A stretch of DNA of 33,592 bases, taken from the NCBI RefSeq assembly GCF_002869965.1, contig NZ_PEBS01000062.1, positions 1-33,592 of the forward strand, in the 5' to 3' direction. The notes under the pieces are model-generated. The model worked only from the letters and a program-made list of their open reading frames with translations, made no database searches and had not been told where the DNA came from. Origin of the DNA: Janthinobacterium sp. ROICE36. GTDB lineage: Bacteria; Pseudomonadota; Gammaproteobacteria; Burkholderiales; Burkholderiaceae_D. Made by a program: the position numbers and the translations under genes. Shown in pieces: positions 22,652 to 31,224 of the stretch; position 1 is the first letter of the stretch, and every line of letters starts with the position of its first letter.

Positions 22652-23768
22652 TCACTTCAGCTCGACCTGCGCCGTGCCTTGCGTCGCCCAGAGGCGCCGA
22701 TATGCCCCTTCTGGATCATGGTCGCGCATTTGCTTTTGCAGGTTGAACCGTCGCCCGTTGCGCGGGTCGGTCCCCCGGCCGGCAACGTACAGCCAGTTAC
22801 CCTGATTGCTGTAGACGTCGTAGTCGATCAGTTGCGCTTCAAACCAGGCAGCGCCGGCGCGCCAATCGCAGCCCAGATCGTGCACCAGGTAACTGGCAAC
22901 AATTTGACGCAGCCGGTTGGAGAGATAACCGGTGGCACTGAGCTCGGCCATGCCCGCATTGACAAGCGGTTCACTGGTGCGGGCTTGGCACCATGCTTCG
23001 AATCGATGCGCATCGTGACTGGGCTGACCCAGGCTGCTCAAGCCTTGCGCCCGGTACAGCGCGACCCCGTGCTGCAGGTGCAGAAAGCGGAAATAGTCAC
23101 GCCACATCAATTCAAACCAGATCCAGTAAGTGCTGTCGTTGGCGCCGTGCACTGCTTCAAACTGCCTGAGCGCGGCAAATACCATGCGCGCGGATAGCGC
23201 GCCGCAGGCGAGCCATGGCGAAAACTTGGTGGAGTAGTCCACGCCGGTCAAGCCATTGCGTGAGAACTTGTAAGTGTGCGCCAGCGCGCCAGAAAAATAC
23301 TGCCGCAGATGTTCAGCGGCGGCACTCGGGCCACCGTAAAAAGCAGGTAGCGCGTACGGGAACGACGACCGTGCGGTGGCAAGATGCGCCTCCTGGGGCA
23401 CGTCCGGCACCACTGTCGAGGTTTCAGCCAGGGCTGCGAAGGCCGGCGGCAAGGGCGGAATCGTCGTCGGCCGCGCGAGCGGGGCCGACGGCGCCGCCTG
23501 CTCTCGCTCTACAAGTATGCGGAAGTTAGTGAATACATCGGGCAAGGCAGCGCACGGAAACGGCAGCGCTGCCGGATCGAGCAAGCTCGATTGCGCGCGG
23601 CACATTCCAGGGCGTCGCGACCGATGCGCTGCGATGGCAATACACAAATAACAGATGGCCGGCGTGTTGGCAGGCTTGGCGCAAGGCCGGATTATCCTCG
23701 AGCCGCAAATCATTGCGGAACCAGTAAATAAGCGTTTGTGCCGACCTTGCAGCGGGGTCGGTATTCAT
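22652..23768 (-). pseudogene. DASH-type cryptochrome/photolyase, broken
   Basis: The start (from ATG 23768) has the photolyase N-terminus, TLIYWFRNDLRLEDNPALRQAC..HLLFVYCH, but this frame soon loses homology near 23590. The homologous protein resumes in another frame with SLLDPAALPFPCAALPDVFTNFR and continues to a normal end. FAD-domain segments TYKFSRNGLTGVDYSTKFSPWLACG, WFELMWRDYFRF and YDVYSNQGNWLYVAGRGTDPRNGRRFN are intact and of DASH type. About 90 residues of the antenna-binding N-terminal domain are missing at the join, with a frame change. The product is therefore probably non-functional, unless a C-terminal FAD domain is made from an internal start. It is coupled by ATGA overlap to the DUF2256 gene upstream. 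Confidence 0.82.
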
Positions 23769-23914
23769 GCCTGACGCTTGCTATCCTGGCGACAGCGATC
23801 TGAACAGTACTTCACCTCGGCCCAGACCTTTTCCCATTTTTTACGCCATGCAAACGGCAGCTGGCATTGCTGACAGAGCCTGGTCGGAACGTCAGATTTT
23901 TTTCGCATACGCAT
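23765..23914 (-). CDS. DUF2256 small zinc-finger-like protein
   Basis: 49 residues from ATG 23914. The sequence has two CxxC/CxxxC pairs (LCQQCQLPF and YCSDRC) flanking WRKKWEKVWAEV, the layout of DUF2256. Genes of this family are commonly found beside cryptochrome/photolyase-type genes. Here the stop overlaps the start of the broken DASH gene by four bases (ATGA), so the pair was cotranslated. No clear ribosome site is seen; an ATG two codons later (23908) is also possible. Molecular role unknown. This partner is intact while the photolyase is not. Confidence 0.85.
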   Translation of the reverse strand: MRMRKKSDVPTRLCQQCQLPFAWRKKWEKVWAEVKYCSDRCRQDSKRQA

Positions 23915-24141
23915 GTTGATAACTCTGGCTAACGTCGCACGTAGGGTGTCGCGGGAGGCAGCAAAAGCCGGCCGCAACTGGGCGGCCTGACGGCCCGCTC
24001 GATCGAGTATGCCACATTCGGGCGGCGCCACAATCTTACGGGAAAAACGGATCTGGCGCTGCTATAAGCGCCGTCCTGAACGGGCCATTTCCGGCCCGCT
24101 CGCTACCCTCATCCGACGCACCTGGCGCCGGGCAATCCGCT

Positions 24142-24681
24142 TTACCACATCAAATCATCAGGAATCTGGAACGCCGCATACGGATCGTCCTCGTCCACTT
24201 CCGTGCTAGCCTGTTTCACGCGCACGACGATGGCGGGATCGCGTTCGGCGATCTTGCCGGCGATGATGCGCGGCACCAGTTCCACGGCGCCGCCCAGGCA
24301 GACGATCACCAGACGGCCCGCCACCAGGTGGGCTTGCACGGCAGCCGTCACGTAGATGCGCTCGATCTTGTTATTAAAAGCGAAGTTGTACGGCAGCTCG
24401 CCGTGGTTGCCCTTGCTTTGGCGGTTCTGTTGCACCAGCTGCGCGATCTGCGCCACGATGGCTTTCTGGTTGACGGCCGCGTCGCGCTGGGCGTTCAATT
24501 CGCGCGCGCGTTCGGCGTTCTTGCGCTGCGTCTCCAGGGCGGCCAGGCGCACCTCATCGACACTTTGCGTGCCGCTCTTGCGCTCGTCCTTTTTTTGCTT
24601 GCTCTTGTCCTGGTTGGCCAGTTTGACCTTCTTCTTGTCGACCAGGCCGGCCTTTAAAAACTGCTCTTGCAACGAGACCAT
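24142..24681 (-). CDS. DUF2058 (YaiL-like) nucleic-acid-associated protein
   Basis: 179 residues. The N-terminus is MVSLQEQFLKAGLVDKKKVKLANQDKSKQKK, then a highly charged coiled-coil segment (about 25-85) and a compact C-terminal part (PYNFAFNNKIERIYVTAAVQAHLVAGRLVIVCLGG...DPYAAFQIPDDLMW). This is the layout of the YaiL/DUF2058 family, annotated as nucleoprotein or polynucleotide-associated; the biochemical function is unproven. The ATG at 24681 has GGAG six bases upstream. A longer open frame to 24825 is not supported. Confidence 0.92.
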   Translation of the reverse strand: MVSLQEQFLKAGLVDKKKVKLANQDKSKQKKDERKSGTQSVDEVRLAALETQRKNAERARELNAQRDAAVNQKAIVAQIAQLVQQNRQSKGNHGELPYNFAFNNKIERIYVTAAVQAHLVAGRLVIVCLGGAVELVPRIIAGKIAERDPAIVVRVKQASTEVDEDDPYAAFQIPDDLMW

Positions 24682-24886
24682 AACTACTCCGTATTGAGGG
24701 TGCGCCGGCCAAGGCGGCGGCATCGGCCGGTGGAAAGACGCTAGCATAGCAAAAAACAGGGCCGCTGCTGCCGCAACATGACTGCCAGGAGCAGCCGGTG
24801 GACACTTGGCGTCTGGCAGTAACAAAAAGACACACTCGATTGGAAATTTTGTTGATAAATGTCATATAGTTAGTTACGTTCTGCAT

Positions 24887-24906
24887 ATCGGCAGTGAACT
24901 GCCGAT
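24887..24906 (+). promoter_or_regulatory. Inverted repeat in the psiF upstream region
   Basis: ATCGGCAGT-GA-ACTGCCGAT is a nine-base inverted repeat about 40 bases before the ATG of the PsiF-type gene. It could be an operator or, in the RNA, an eight-pair stem with a TGAA loop. AT-rich promoter-like sequence (TTGGAA, CATATA) lies just upstream at 24840-24868. Confidence 0.4.
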
Positions 24907-24946
24907 TGCATGTCCCCTTCCATCGCCTGCGTCTACAAGGATTGCC

Positions 24947-25252
24947 ATGAAACAATTATTCGCCCTCTGCATCGCTGCCGCGTTTGCCAGCACCGTCTTT
25001 GCCGCCGCACCGGAAGCGGCCCCTGTCGCCAAGACGGCGCAACAGTCAAAAATGACCACCTGCAATGCCGATGCCGCCGGCAAGAAAGGCGATGAGCGCA
25101 AAACCTTCATGAAGGAATGCCTGAGCGCCAAGCCGGCACCGGCCATGACGCAGCAAAACAAAATGAAAGCGTGCAATGCCGACGCCAAGGACATGAAGGG
25201 CGACGCGCGCAAGGCTTTCATGAAAGAATGCCTGAGCGCGCCCAAGAAATAA
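24947..25252 (+). CDS. PsiF-repeat periplasmic protein
   Basis: 101 residues. A signal peptide (MKQLFALCIAAAFASTVFA) is followed by two PsiF repeats of about 27 residues: KMTTCNADAAGKKGDERKTF..ECLSA and KMKACNADAKDMKGDARKAF..ECLSA, each with two cysteines. E. coli psiF is a phosphate-starvation gene of unknown function. Here only half of a Pho-box-like sequence (TGTCAT near 24860) is seen, so Pho control is not established. AAGGA lies five bases before the ATG. It is monocistronic, with a strong terminator after it. Confidence 0.9.
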   Translation: MKQLFALCIAAAFASTVFAAAPEAAPVAKTAQQSKMTTCNADAAGKKGDERKTFMKECLSAKPAPAMTQQNKMKACNADAKDMKGDARKAFMKECLSAPKK

Positions 25253-25292
25253 GCACGGCTTCGTAGCGCCATTGTGCGCTGCACCCCATAGC

Positions 25293-25317
25293 GCCAGCCG
25301 AAAGGCTGGCTTTTTTT
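25293..25317 (+). terminator. Terminator of the PsiF-type gene
   Basis: GCCAGCC (25293-25299), GAAA tetraloop, GGCTGGC (25304-25310), then seven T. Confidence 0.92.
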
Positions 25318-25341
25318 ATTCCCACCGCCTGGAGTTCCCTC

Positions 25342-25731
25342 TTGCCCTATCGCCTGTCCCCTTCCTCTGCCGGCAGCCTGCTGGCCACCAACTGCCTCGC
25401 CATCCTCCTGGCAGGCTGTCACACGGCCACGCCCGCGCCCCTTTCGACACCTGCCGTGCGCGTGCCGGCCAGCATGCCGGCCGGCTGCACCCCGCCAGCC
25501 TGGCCCCTGGGCGAGAAACGGCGCGGCGCACAAGGCAGAGTGACCTTGCACTTCACGGTGGAAGCGGACGGCAAGGTCAGCGCAGCGGCAGTCATCCGCT
25601 CCAGCGGCTATCCTGCCCTCGACGAGGCGGCCCGCGATGCTCTGGCCCGGTGCACCTTCCAGCCTGAAACGCTGGATGGCAAGCCCGTCGCCAGCAAAGT
25701 GATCATGCCCTACCAATGGATCAATGAATGA
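25342..25731 (+). CDS. TonB-C-domain lipoprotein
   Basis: 129 residues from a TTG start at 25342 with GGAG seven bases upstream. It has a lipoprotein signal ending LLAGC (C26). It then has a compact TonB C-terminal-like domain (RGAQGRVTLHFTVEADGKVSAAAVIRSSGYPALDEAARDALARCTFQP). As with the lipoprotein after trpC, the TonB energising helix and Pro-rich arm are absent. A seven-pair hairpin without T-run follows the stop (25735-25753). Function unknown; perhaps periplasmic or outer-membrane anchoring. Confidence 0.82.
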   Translation: MPYRLSPSSAGSLLATNCLAILLAGCHTATPAPLSTPAVRVPASMPAGCTPPAWPLGEKRRGAQGRVTLHFTVEADGKVSAAAVIRSSGYPALDEAARDALARCTFQPETLDGKPVASKVIMPYQWINE

Positions 25732-25858
25732 ATCGCCGGCGCTGAACGCCGGCAATCATGATGAATGATCAAGATGACATGAGGAAAGATAGCGCGTAGT
25801 ATTTAATCAACCTACTGCTCAGTACGGTTACACGGCATTCTGGAGAAAGGACGGCAGC

Positions 25859-28129
25859 GTGACGGCGTCGAACGATCTCGCGCACTGGCGCGGCCAGGTC
25901 TTTAGCCGCCTGTTACAGGTGGTGCTGCTGCTTGGCTGCGTCACGGCCATACCCAGCGTGCTGCTGGCCGCGAGCGAAGCGATCTGGTCCATCGTCGTCC
26001 TCGACTTGCTGGCCATCGGCTGGGTCGGTGTCATCTGGCATCTGCGCGCCATGCCCTACCGCTGGCGAGTGTGGCAATTCCTCATCGTCGCCTACCTGTT
26101 GGGCGTGGGCTTGCTGCTGAAAATCGGCCCCGTCAGCCAGATCTACATGATGCTCATGCCCGTGCTGGCGGCACTGCTGCTGGGCATGCGGCCAGCCCTG
26201 TCCACCCTGGCCCTGACCTCGCTGACCATCTTTTTTCTCGGCCTGCATCCCGACGTCGCCCTGCACCTGCCGGGCACGCCCGATTCTCCCGTGCTGCGCG
26301 CGCTGATCGTGGCCCTGAACTTCCTGTTTATCGCCGCCGTGCTGACCCTGTCCTGCGCCTTCCTGCTGCGCCACCTGGAAGACAGCAGCCAGGCCCTGTC
26401 GCAACGCAACGCCGAGCTGCGCTTGACGGCCACGGCGCTGGCCCGCCTGAACGACATGGTGATGATCGCCGAAGTGGCCGACGTGGCGGATGCGCCGCCC
26501 GGCCCCGGCGCAGTGCCGGCCACGCGCATCATCTTCGTCAACGACGCCTTCGAGCGCAGCAGCGGCTATGCGCGCGCCGAGGTGCTGGGCCGCAGCCTGC
26601 TGTTCCAGCAAGGCCCCGCCACCGATACGGACGAGCTGGCGCGCATCGCCGCCGCCATGGCCAGCGCCCAGCCGGCCAGGGCGGAGTTGCTGAACTACAA
26701 CAAGGCCGGCAAGGCGTACTGGGTCGAGGCCGAACTGGTGCCGTTTACGGATGCGGACGGCAGGCAGACGCACTGGGTGGCCGTCGAGCGCGAAATCAAC
26801 GAACGCAAGAAGTCGGAAGCGGACATCCACCGCCTGGCCTTCTACGACGTGCTGACGGGCTTGCCCAACCGGCGCCTGCTGATGGACCGCATCGCCCATT
26901 TACTGGCCGCCGCGCCACGCGACAAAACAATCAGCGCGCTGATGTTCATCGACCTCGACCACTTCAAGCACATCAACGACGCGCGCGGCCACGCCACCGG
27001 CGACGCGCTGCTGCGCCTGGCGGGCGAACGGCTGGCGCAGCAGATGCGCAAGGCCGACACGGTGGCGCGCATCGGCGGCGACGAATTCGTCGTGCTGCTG
27101 GCGCACCTGGCCGATGACCTGGACAGCGCCGCCCATGCGGCAGCCCAGGTGGCCGAGAAAATCCGCACCGCCATCGCGCGCGACTTCGAAATCGGCGGGC
27201 AGTCCTATCATTGCAGCGCCAGCATCGGCGTGACCTTGCTGCCGAAAGCGGGCCAGCAGGCGCACGACCTGCTGCGCGAAGCCGACATTGCCATGTACCG
27301 TGCCAAGGCGGAAGGGCGCAACGGCATCGCCTTCTTTGAAGCGGCCATGCAGGCGGGCGTGGAGCGCCGCCTGACCCTGGAACGGGCGCTGGCGCGCGCC
27401 CTCGACATGGGCCAATTGTGCATGCGCGTGCAGCCCCAGGTCGACCGCGATGGGCGGGTGACGGGCGCCGAAATGCTGATGCGCTGGCCGCAGCCGGACG
27501 GCACGCACATCGCGCCGGGCGTGTTCATCCCCATCGCCGAAGAATCGGGGCTGATCGTCAGGCTGGGACACTGGGCCCTGCGCGAAGCGTGCCGCGCCGC
27601 CAGCCTGCTGGCGCAGGCGCAGACTGGCCAACCCGTGGCCCTGTCCGTGAACGTCAGTCCGGCCCAGTTCCGCCAGCCCGATTTCGCCGCCCGCGTGCAG
27701 GCGGCGCTGGCCGAACACGGCACGCCGGCCGGCGCCCTGATCCTGGAATTGACGGAAGGCTTGCTGATCGACCAGCGCGACGCCTCGCTGGCGCGCATGC
27801 GTGCACTGGCAGCCCTGGGCATCCGCTTCTCCATCGACGATTTCGGCACCGGCTATTCCAGCCTCGCCTACCTGACCTCGATGCCACTGTACGAACTCAA
27901 AATCGACAAACGCTTCATCGACGACACGCCGCGCGACACGGCCATCGTGCAAGCGATACTGGCCATGGCGCGCCACCTGGGCTTGCGCGTCGTGGCCGAA
28001 GGCGTGGAAACGCAGGAGCAGGCCGACTTCCTGGTCGCCCACGATTGCGACGGATTGCAGGGCTATCTGTATGCGCGGCCCATGCCGCTCGATGACTTTA
28101 TCGCCTGGCTAGCCCTGCCCCGGGCTTAG
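25859..28129 (+). CDS. Membrane PAS-GGDEF-EAL protein
   Basis: 756 residues from a GTG with AAGGA seven bases upstream. About five or six hydrophobic helices (15-172) are followed by a PAS domain (about 195-315, IIFVNDAFERSSGYARAEVLGRSLLFQQGP), a GGDEF domain (active site 406-410, RxxD site RKAD 397-400) and an EAL domain (525-755). The cyclase site is intact. In the phosphodiesterase domain the name motif is EML (538-540, GAEMLMRW) instead of EAL, and the preceding YQPQ is VQPQ. The other metal and catalytic segments are kept: NVSPAQF, ELTEG, IDDFGTGYSS, KIDKRF, AEGVE, QGYLYARPM. It may thus be bifunctional in cyclic di-GMP turnover, with phosphodiesterase activity uncertain. Confidence 0.93.
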   Translation: MTASNDLAHWRGQVFSRLLQVVLLLGCVTAIPSVLLAASEAIWSIVVLDLLAIGWVGVIWHLRAMPYRWRVWQFLIVAYLLGVGLLLKIGPVSQIYMMLMPVLAALLLGMRPALSTLALTSLTIFFLGLHPDVALHLPGTPDSPVLRALIVALNFLFIAAVLTLSCAFLLRHLEDSSQALSQRNAELRLTATALARLNDMVMIAEVADVADAPPGPGAVPATRIIFVNDAFERSSGYARAEVLGRSLLFQQGPATDTDELARIAAAMASAQPARAELLNYNKAGKAYWVEAELVPFTDADGRQTHWVAVEREINERKKSEADIHRLAFYDVLTGLPNRRLLMDRIAHLLAAAPRDKTISALMFIDLDHFKHINDARGHATGDALLRLAGERLAQQMRKADTVARIGGDEFVVLLAHLADDLDSAAHAAAQVAEKIRTAIARDFEIGGQSYHCSASIGVTLLPKAGQQAHDLLREADIAMYRAKAEGRNGIAFFEAAMQAGVERRLTLERALARALDMGQLCMRVQPQVDRDGRVTGAEMLMRWPQPDGTHIAPGVFIPIAEESGLIVRLGHWALREACRAASLLAQAQTGQPVALSVNVSPAQFRQPDFAARVQAALAEHGTPAGALILELTEGLLIDQRDASLARMRALAALGIRFSIDDFGTGYSSLAYLTSMPLYELKIDKRFIDDTPRDTAIVQAILAMARHLGLRVVAEGVETQEQADFLVAHDCDGLQGYLYARPMPLDDFIAWLALPRA

Positions 28130-28221
28130 CTTTCCGACATTTCCTGTACGAAACTCCTCCGTTAAAATACCGGCCTCATAGCCTGTACCTTCACCATCCC
28201 CTTTGATTAAAGTGATCCCCG

Positions 28222-30618
28222 ATGCGTCTGGTTCTTCCCCTGCTGCCGCTCCTGCTGCCGCTGCTGCTCTCTCTGCAGCCCGCCGCCCATGCGGCCCCTA
28301 CCACCACCGCGCCCACGCCGATCACGCTGGATCAGGCGATGGCCGATCCCGACTGGATCGGCACGCCCGTCGAAGCGGCGTGGTGGGGCTGGAATGGCCA
28401 GCTGTATTACAAGCAAAAGCGCCTCGGTTCGCCCTTGCGCGACACCTATCAATTGCCAGGCGCCAGCGCCAAACTGAATAGCGGCAAGAAGGTGGACGAT
28501 GCGCAACTGGCCAACCTCGATGGCCAGCAAATGGTCGTCAACCGGGCCGGCACGCGCGCCATCCTGCTGCGCAACGGCGATTTGTTCGAACGCGACCTGA
28601 AAAACGGCGCCTTGATCCAGATCACGCGCGGCGTCACGGCCATCAGCGATCCGCAATATTCTGCCGATGGCGGCGCCGTGCAATACCGCAGCGGCACCGA
28701 CTTTTTCAGCTGGAGCCGAGTTGACCGCCTGAGCGCCCCCGTGGCCCTGTTGCGCGCGGCCAAGGACCCGGACGCCAAGCCGGAAGCGGACGCCCTGCGC
28801 GAGCTTCAGCTGCGCCTGATCGTCAACCTGGCGCGCCAGAAGGAATACCGCGACGCCAGCCGCGAGCGCCGCCACGAAGAGCGCCGCCTGGACAGCACGC
28901 GCGCGCCGGAACCGATCTACCTGGGCGAGAAAGTCACGATTTCCGGCAGCACCCTGTCGCCGGACGGCCGCTGGCTGCTGTTCGTCACGCAAGACAAGGC
29001 CGCGGAAAAAGGCAAGCTGGGCAAACTGGCCCGCTACGTGACGGAAACGGGCTACCCGGACGTGGATGACGAGCGCACGCGCGTGGGCCGTAACATGCCG
29101 ATCGCGCAAAGCCTGAAACTGGCCGACCTGCGCACGGGCCAGGTGCGCGAGATCGCTTTCGACAGCCTGCCCGGCATCGCCACCGATCCGCTGGCGACTC
29201 TGCGCATCGAGCAAAAACTGCCGCCGTTGAAGGGCAACCGTGGCGTGCGCATCGACGCACAGCGCGACGGCATCGCCTGGACCGATGACGGCAGCAAGGT
29301 AGCCGTACGCGTGCGCGCCATCGACAACAAGGACCGCTGGATCGCCAATGTCGACCTGGCCAATGCCGCCCTGGTGCCCGTGCACCGCATCAGCGACGCG
29401 GCCTGGGTCAACCGCCGCGCCGACGCATTCGGCTGGCTGCCCGACAACGCCACCTTGTGGTATTTGTCCGAGGAAAGCGGCTACGCCCACCTGTACGCGA
29501 AAACCGGCACGGCACCCGCACGCGCGTTGACGCAAGGCCAGTGGGAAGTGAGCGCCGTCGAGTGGAGCCGCGATGGCAGGAGCGCCTATTTTCTATGCAA
29601 CCGGCAAGCGCCTGGCACGTATGAAGTGTGCGCCAGCACGGCCAAGGAGGGCGGCGCGCGTGAAATCACGAATCTGAAAGGCGTGGAAAACTTCGGCCTG
29701 TCGCCCGATGGCGGCAAGCTGCTGCTGCGCTATTCGAGCAGCTATGTGCCGGCCCAGCTGGCCACGGTTTCTATCTCTGGCGGCAAGGCGAATATCCTGA
29801 CGGATACGCGCAGCGACGCCTTCAAGGCGCGCAGCTGGGTCATGCCGGAACTGGTGCAAGTGCCGTCCACGCATGGCGCGGCGCCCATCTGGGCCAAGCT
29901 GTATCGCCCTGCGCAGCTGGAAGCGGGCAAGCGCTATCCCATCGTGATGTTCGCGCACGGCGCCGGCTACCTGCAAAACGTGACCGAGCGCTACCCCGTG
30001 TATTTCCGCGAACAGATGTTCCACAACCTGCTGGTGGAGCAAGGTTATATCGTGCTCGACGTCGATTACCGCGCCTCGATGGGCTACGGCAGCGCCTGGC
30101 GCACGGCCATCTACCGCCAGATGGGGCACCCGGAACTCGAAGACTTCATCGACGGCGCCAATTGGCTGGCACAGCAGCACCAGGGCGATATCCAGAACGT
30201 GGGCATCTATGGCGGCAGCTATGGCGGCTTCATGAGCCTGATGGCCCTGATGCGCGCGCCGGACGTCTTCAAGTCCGGCGCCGCCCTGCGCCCCGTGACG
30301 GACTGGACCACTTACAACCACGAGTACACGGCCAACATCCTGAATACGCCGGACGTCGATCCGCAAGCCTACAAAATCTCGTCGCCAATCGAATACGCCG
30401 ACAAACTGACGGGCAACCTCTTGCTCGCCCACGGCATGATCGACGATAACGTGTTTTACCAGGATTCCGTGCGCCTGTCGCAGCGCTTGATCGAGCTCAA
30501 AAAGGATAAGTGGGAAATGGCCAGCTACCCGATGGAGCGCCACGGCTTCGTGCAGCCGGAAGCGTGGTATGACGAATACCGCCGCATCTATCAGCTGTTC
30601 CAGAGAACATTGAAATAA
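28222..30618 (+). CDS. S9-family prolyl-oligopeptidase-type peptidase, secreted
   Basis: 798 residues. A signal peptide (MRLVLPLLPLLLPLLLSLQPAAHA) is followed by a beta-propeller region (WD40/DPP-IV-like; segments such as LSPDGRWLLFVTQDK, WTDDGSKVAVRVRAI, LSPDGGKLLLRY) and a C-terminal alpha/beta hydrolase. The triad is S666 in YGGSYGG, D741 in HGMIDDNV and H774 in MERHGF. Expected to cleave peptides after proline-like residues in the periplasm or outside. The ribosome site is poor; TAAAAT at 28163-28168 is a possible -10. A hairpin terminator follows. Confidence 0.93.
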   Translation: MRLVLPLLPLLLPLLLSLQPAAHAAPTTTAPTPITLDQAMADPDWIGTPVEAAWWGWNGQLYYKQKRLGSPLRDTYQLPGASAKLNSGKKVDDAQLANLDGQQMVVNRAGTRAILLRNGDLFERDLKNGALIQITRGVTAISDPQYSADGGAVQYRSGTDFFSWSRVDRLSAPVALLRAAKDPDAKPEADALRELQLRLIVNLARQKEYRDASRERRHEERRLDSTRAPEPIYLGEKVTISGSTLSPDGRWLLFVTQDKAAEKGKLGKLARYVTETGYPDVDDERTRVGRNMPIAQSLKLADLRTGQVREIAFDSLPGIATDPLATLRIEQKLPPLKGNRGVRIDAQRDGIAWTDDGSKVAVRVRAIDNKDRWIANVDLANAALVPVHRISDAAWVNRRADAFGWLPDNATLWYLSEESGYAHLYAKTGTAPARALTQGQWEVSAVEWSRDGRSAYFLCNRQAPGTYEVCASTAKEGGAREITNLKGVENFGLSPDGGKLLLRYSSSYVPAQLATVSISGGKANILTDTRSDAFKARSWVMPELVQVPSTHGAAPIWAKLYRPAQLEAGKRYPIVMFAHGAGYLQNVTERYPVYFREQMFHNLLVEQGYIVLDVDYRASMGYGSAWRTAIYRQMGHPELEDFIDGANWLAQQHQGDIQNVGIYGGSYGGFMSLMALMRAPDVFKSGAALRPVTDWTTYNHEYTANILNTPDVDPQAYKISSPIEYADKLTGNLLLAHGMIDDNVFYQDSVRLSQRLIELKKDKWEMASYPMERHGFVQPEAWYDEYRRIYQLFQRTLK

Positions 30619-30624
30619 ACCTCG

Positions 30625-30650
30625 ATGCCCGCTTGTCTGCGGGTATTTTT
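30625..30650 (+). terminator. Terminator of the S9 peptidase gene
   Basis: An eight-pair stem (30625-30632 with 30639-30646, including one G-U) with a TTGTCT loop, followed by TTTT. Confidence 0.7.
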
Positions 30651-30775
30651 ATGTACGGCGTCTTGACGTCAATCAAACGGCACCCACCGAGGCGTCGTGT
30701 TACTCGCTGGCGGCAGGATGTGCCGGCACGCGAATCGCGCTTGCCATTTACGCAAGCGTGGCACATGATGAAGGC

Positions 30776-31204
30776 ATGCAAACGCCAAACTACTCCGCCC
30801 TGCTGCGCGCCGTGTGCGCCAGCTTCCTGCTGCTGACCGCCAGCGCCTGCGGCAGCGCCCCCACGCACGATGCGCCGCCCGCCCCCGGCAATGCCGGCTT
30901 GCTGGCGCAAATCCAGGCGGAAGTGGGCGCAGCCGCCTGCGATTCCACCCAGCAATGCAAGACCATCGCCATCGGCGCCAAGGCCTGCGGCGGCCCCGAG
31001 CGCTACCTGGCCTGGTCCAGCAAGGACTATGACGGCAAGAAACTCAAGGCACTGGCCCAGGCGCAAGCCGAGGCGAGCCGCAAGCAGCAGCAGGCAGACG
31101 GCATGATGTCGACTTGCGCCATCGTCACCGATCCGGGCGCCACCTGCGAGGCGGGACGCTGCGTGCTGCAAAAGAGCGGCCTGGGCGGCAGCACCGCCAT
31201 GTAA
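30776..31204 (+). CDS. Cysteine-rich putative lipoprotein of unknown function
   Basis: 142 residues from ATG 30776 (an in-frame GTG at 30758 is less likely). A hydrophobic leader ends TASACGS, which may be a lipid-attachment cysteine (C25). The mature part has six cysteines in the pattern ACDSTQQCKTIAIGAKACGGPERYLAWS...STCAIVTDPGATCEAGRC, suggesting three disulfides. I do not recognise a named family. The GAAGG ribosome-like site nearly touches the ATG. It is convergent with the next gene, 20 bases away. Confidence 0.7.
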   Translation: MQTPNYSALLRAVCASFLLLTASACGSAPTHDAPPAPGNAGLLAQIQAEVGAAACDSTQQCKTIAIGAKACGGPERYLAWSSKDYDGKKLKALAQAQAEASRKQQQADGMMSTCAIVTDPGATCEAGRCVLQKSGLGGSTAM

Positions 31205-31224
31205 CTGAGTGATTCGGCAACCAG

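Noticed and set aside
24856..24880. Pho box upstream of the PsiF-repeat gene
   Set aside because: Only one TGTCAT half is present; the second half does not match the consensus.
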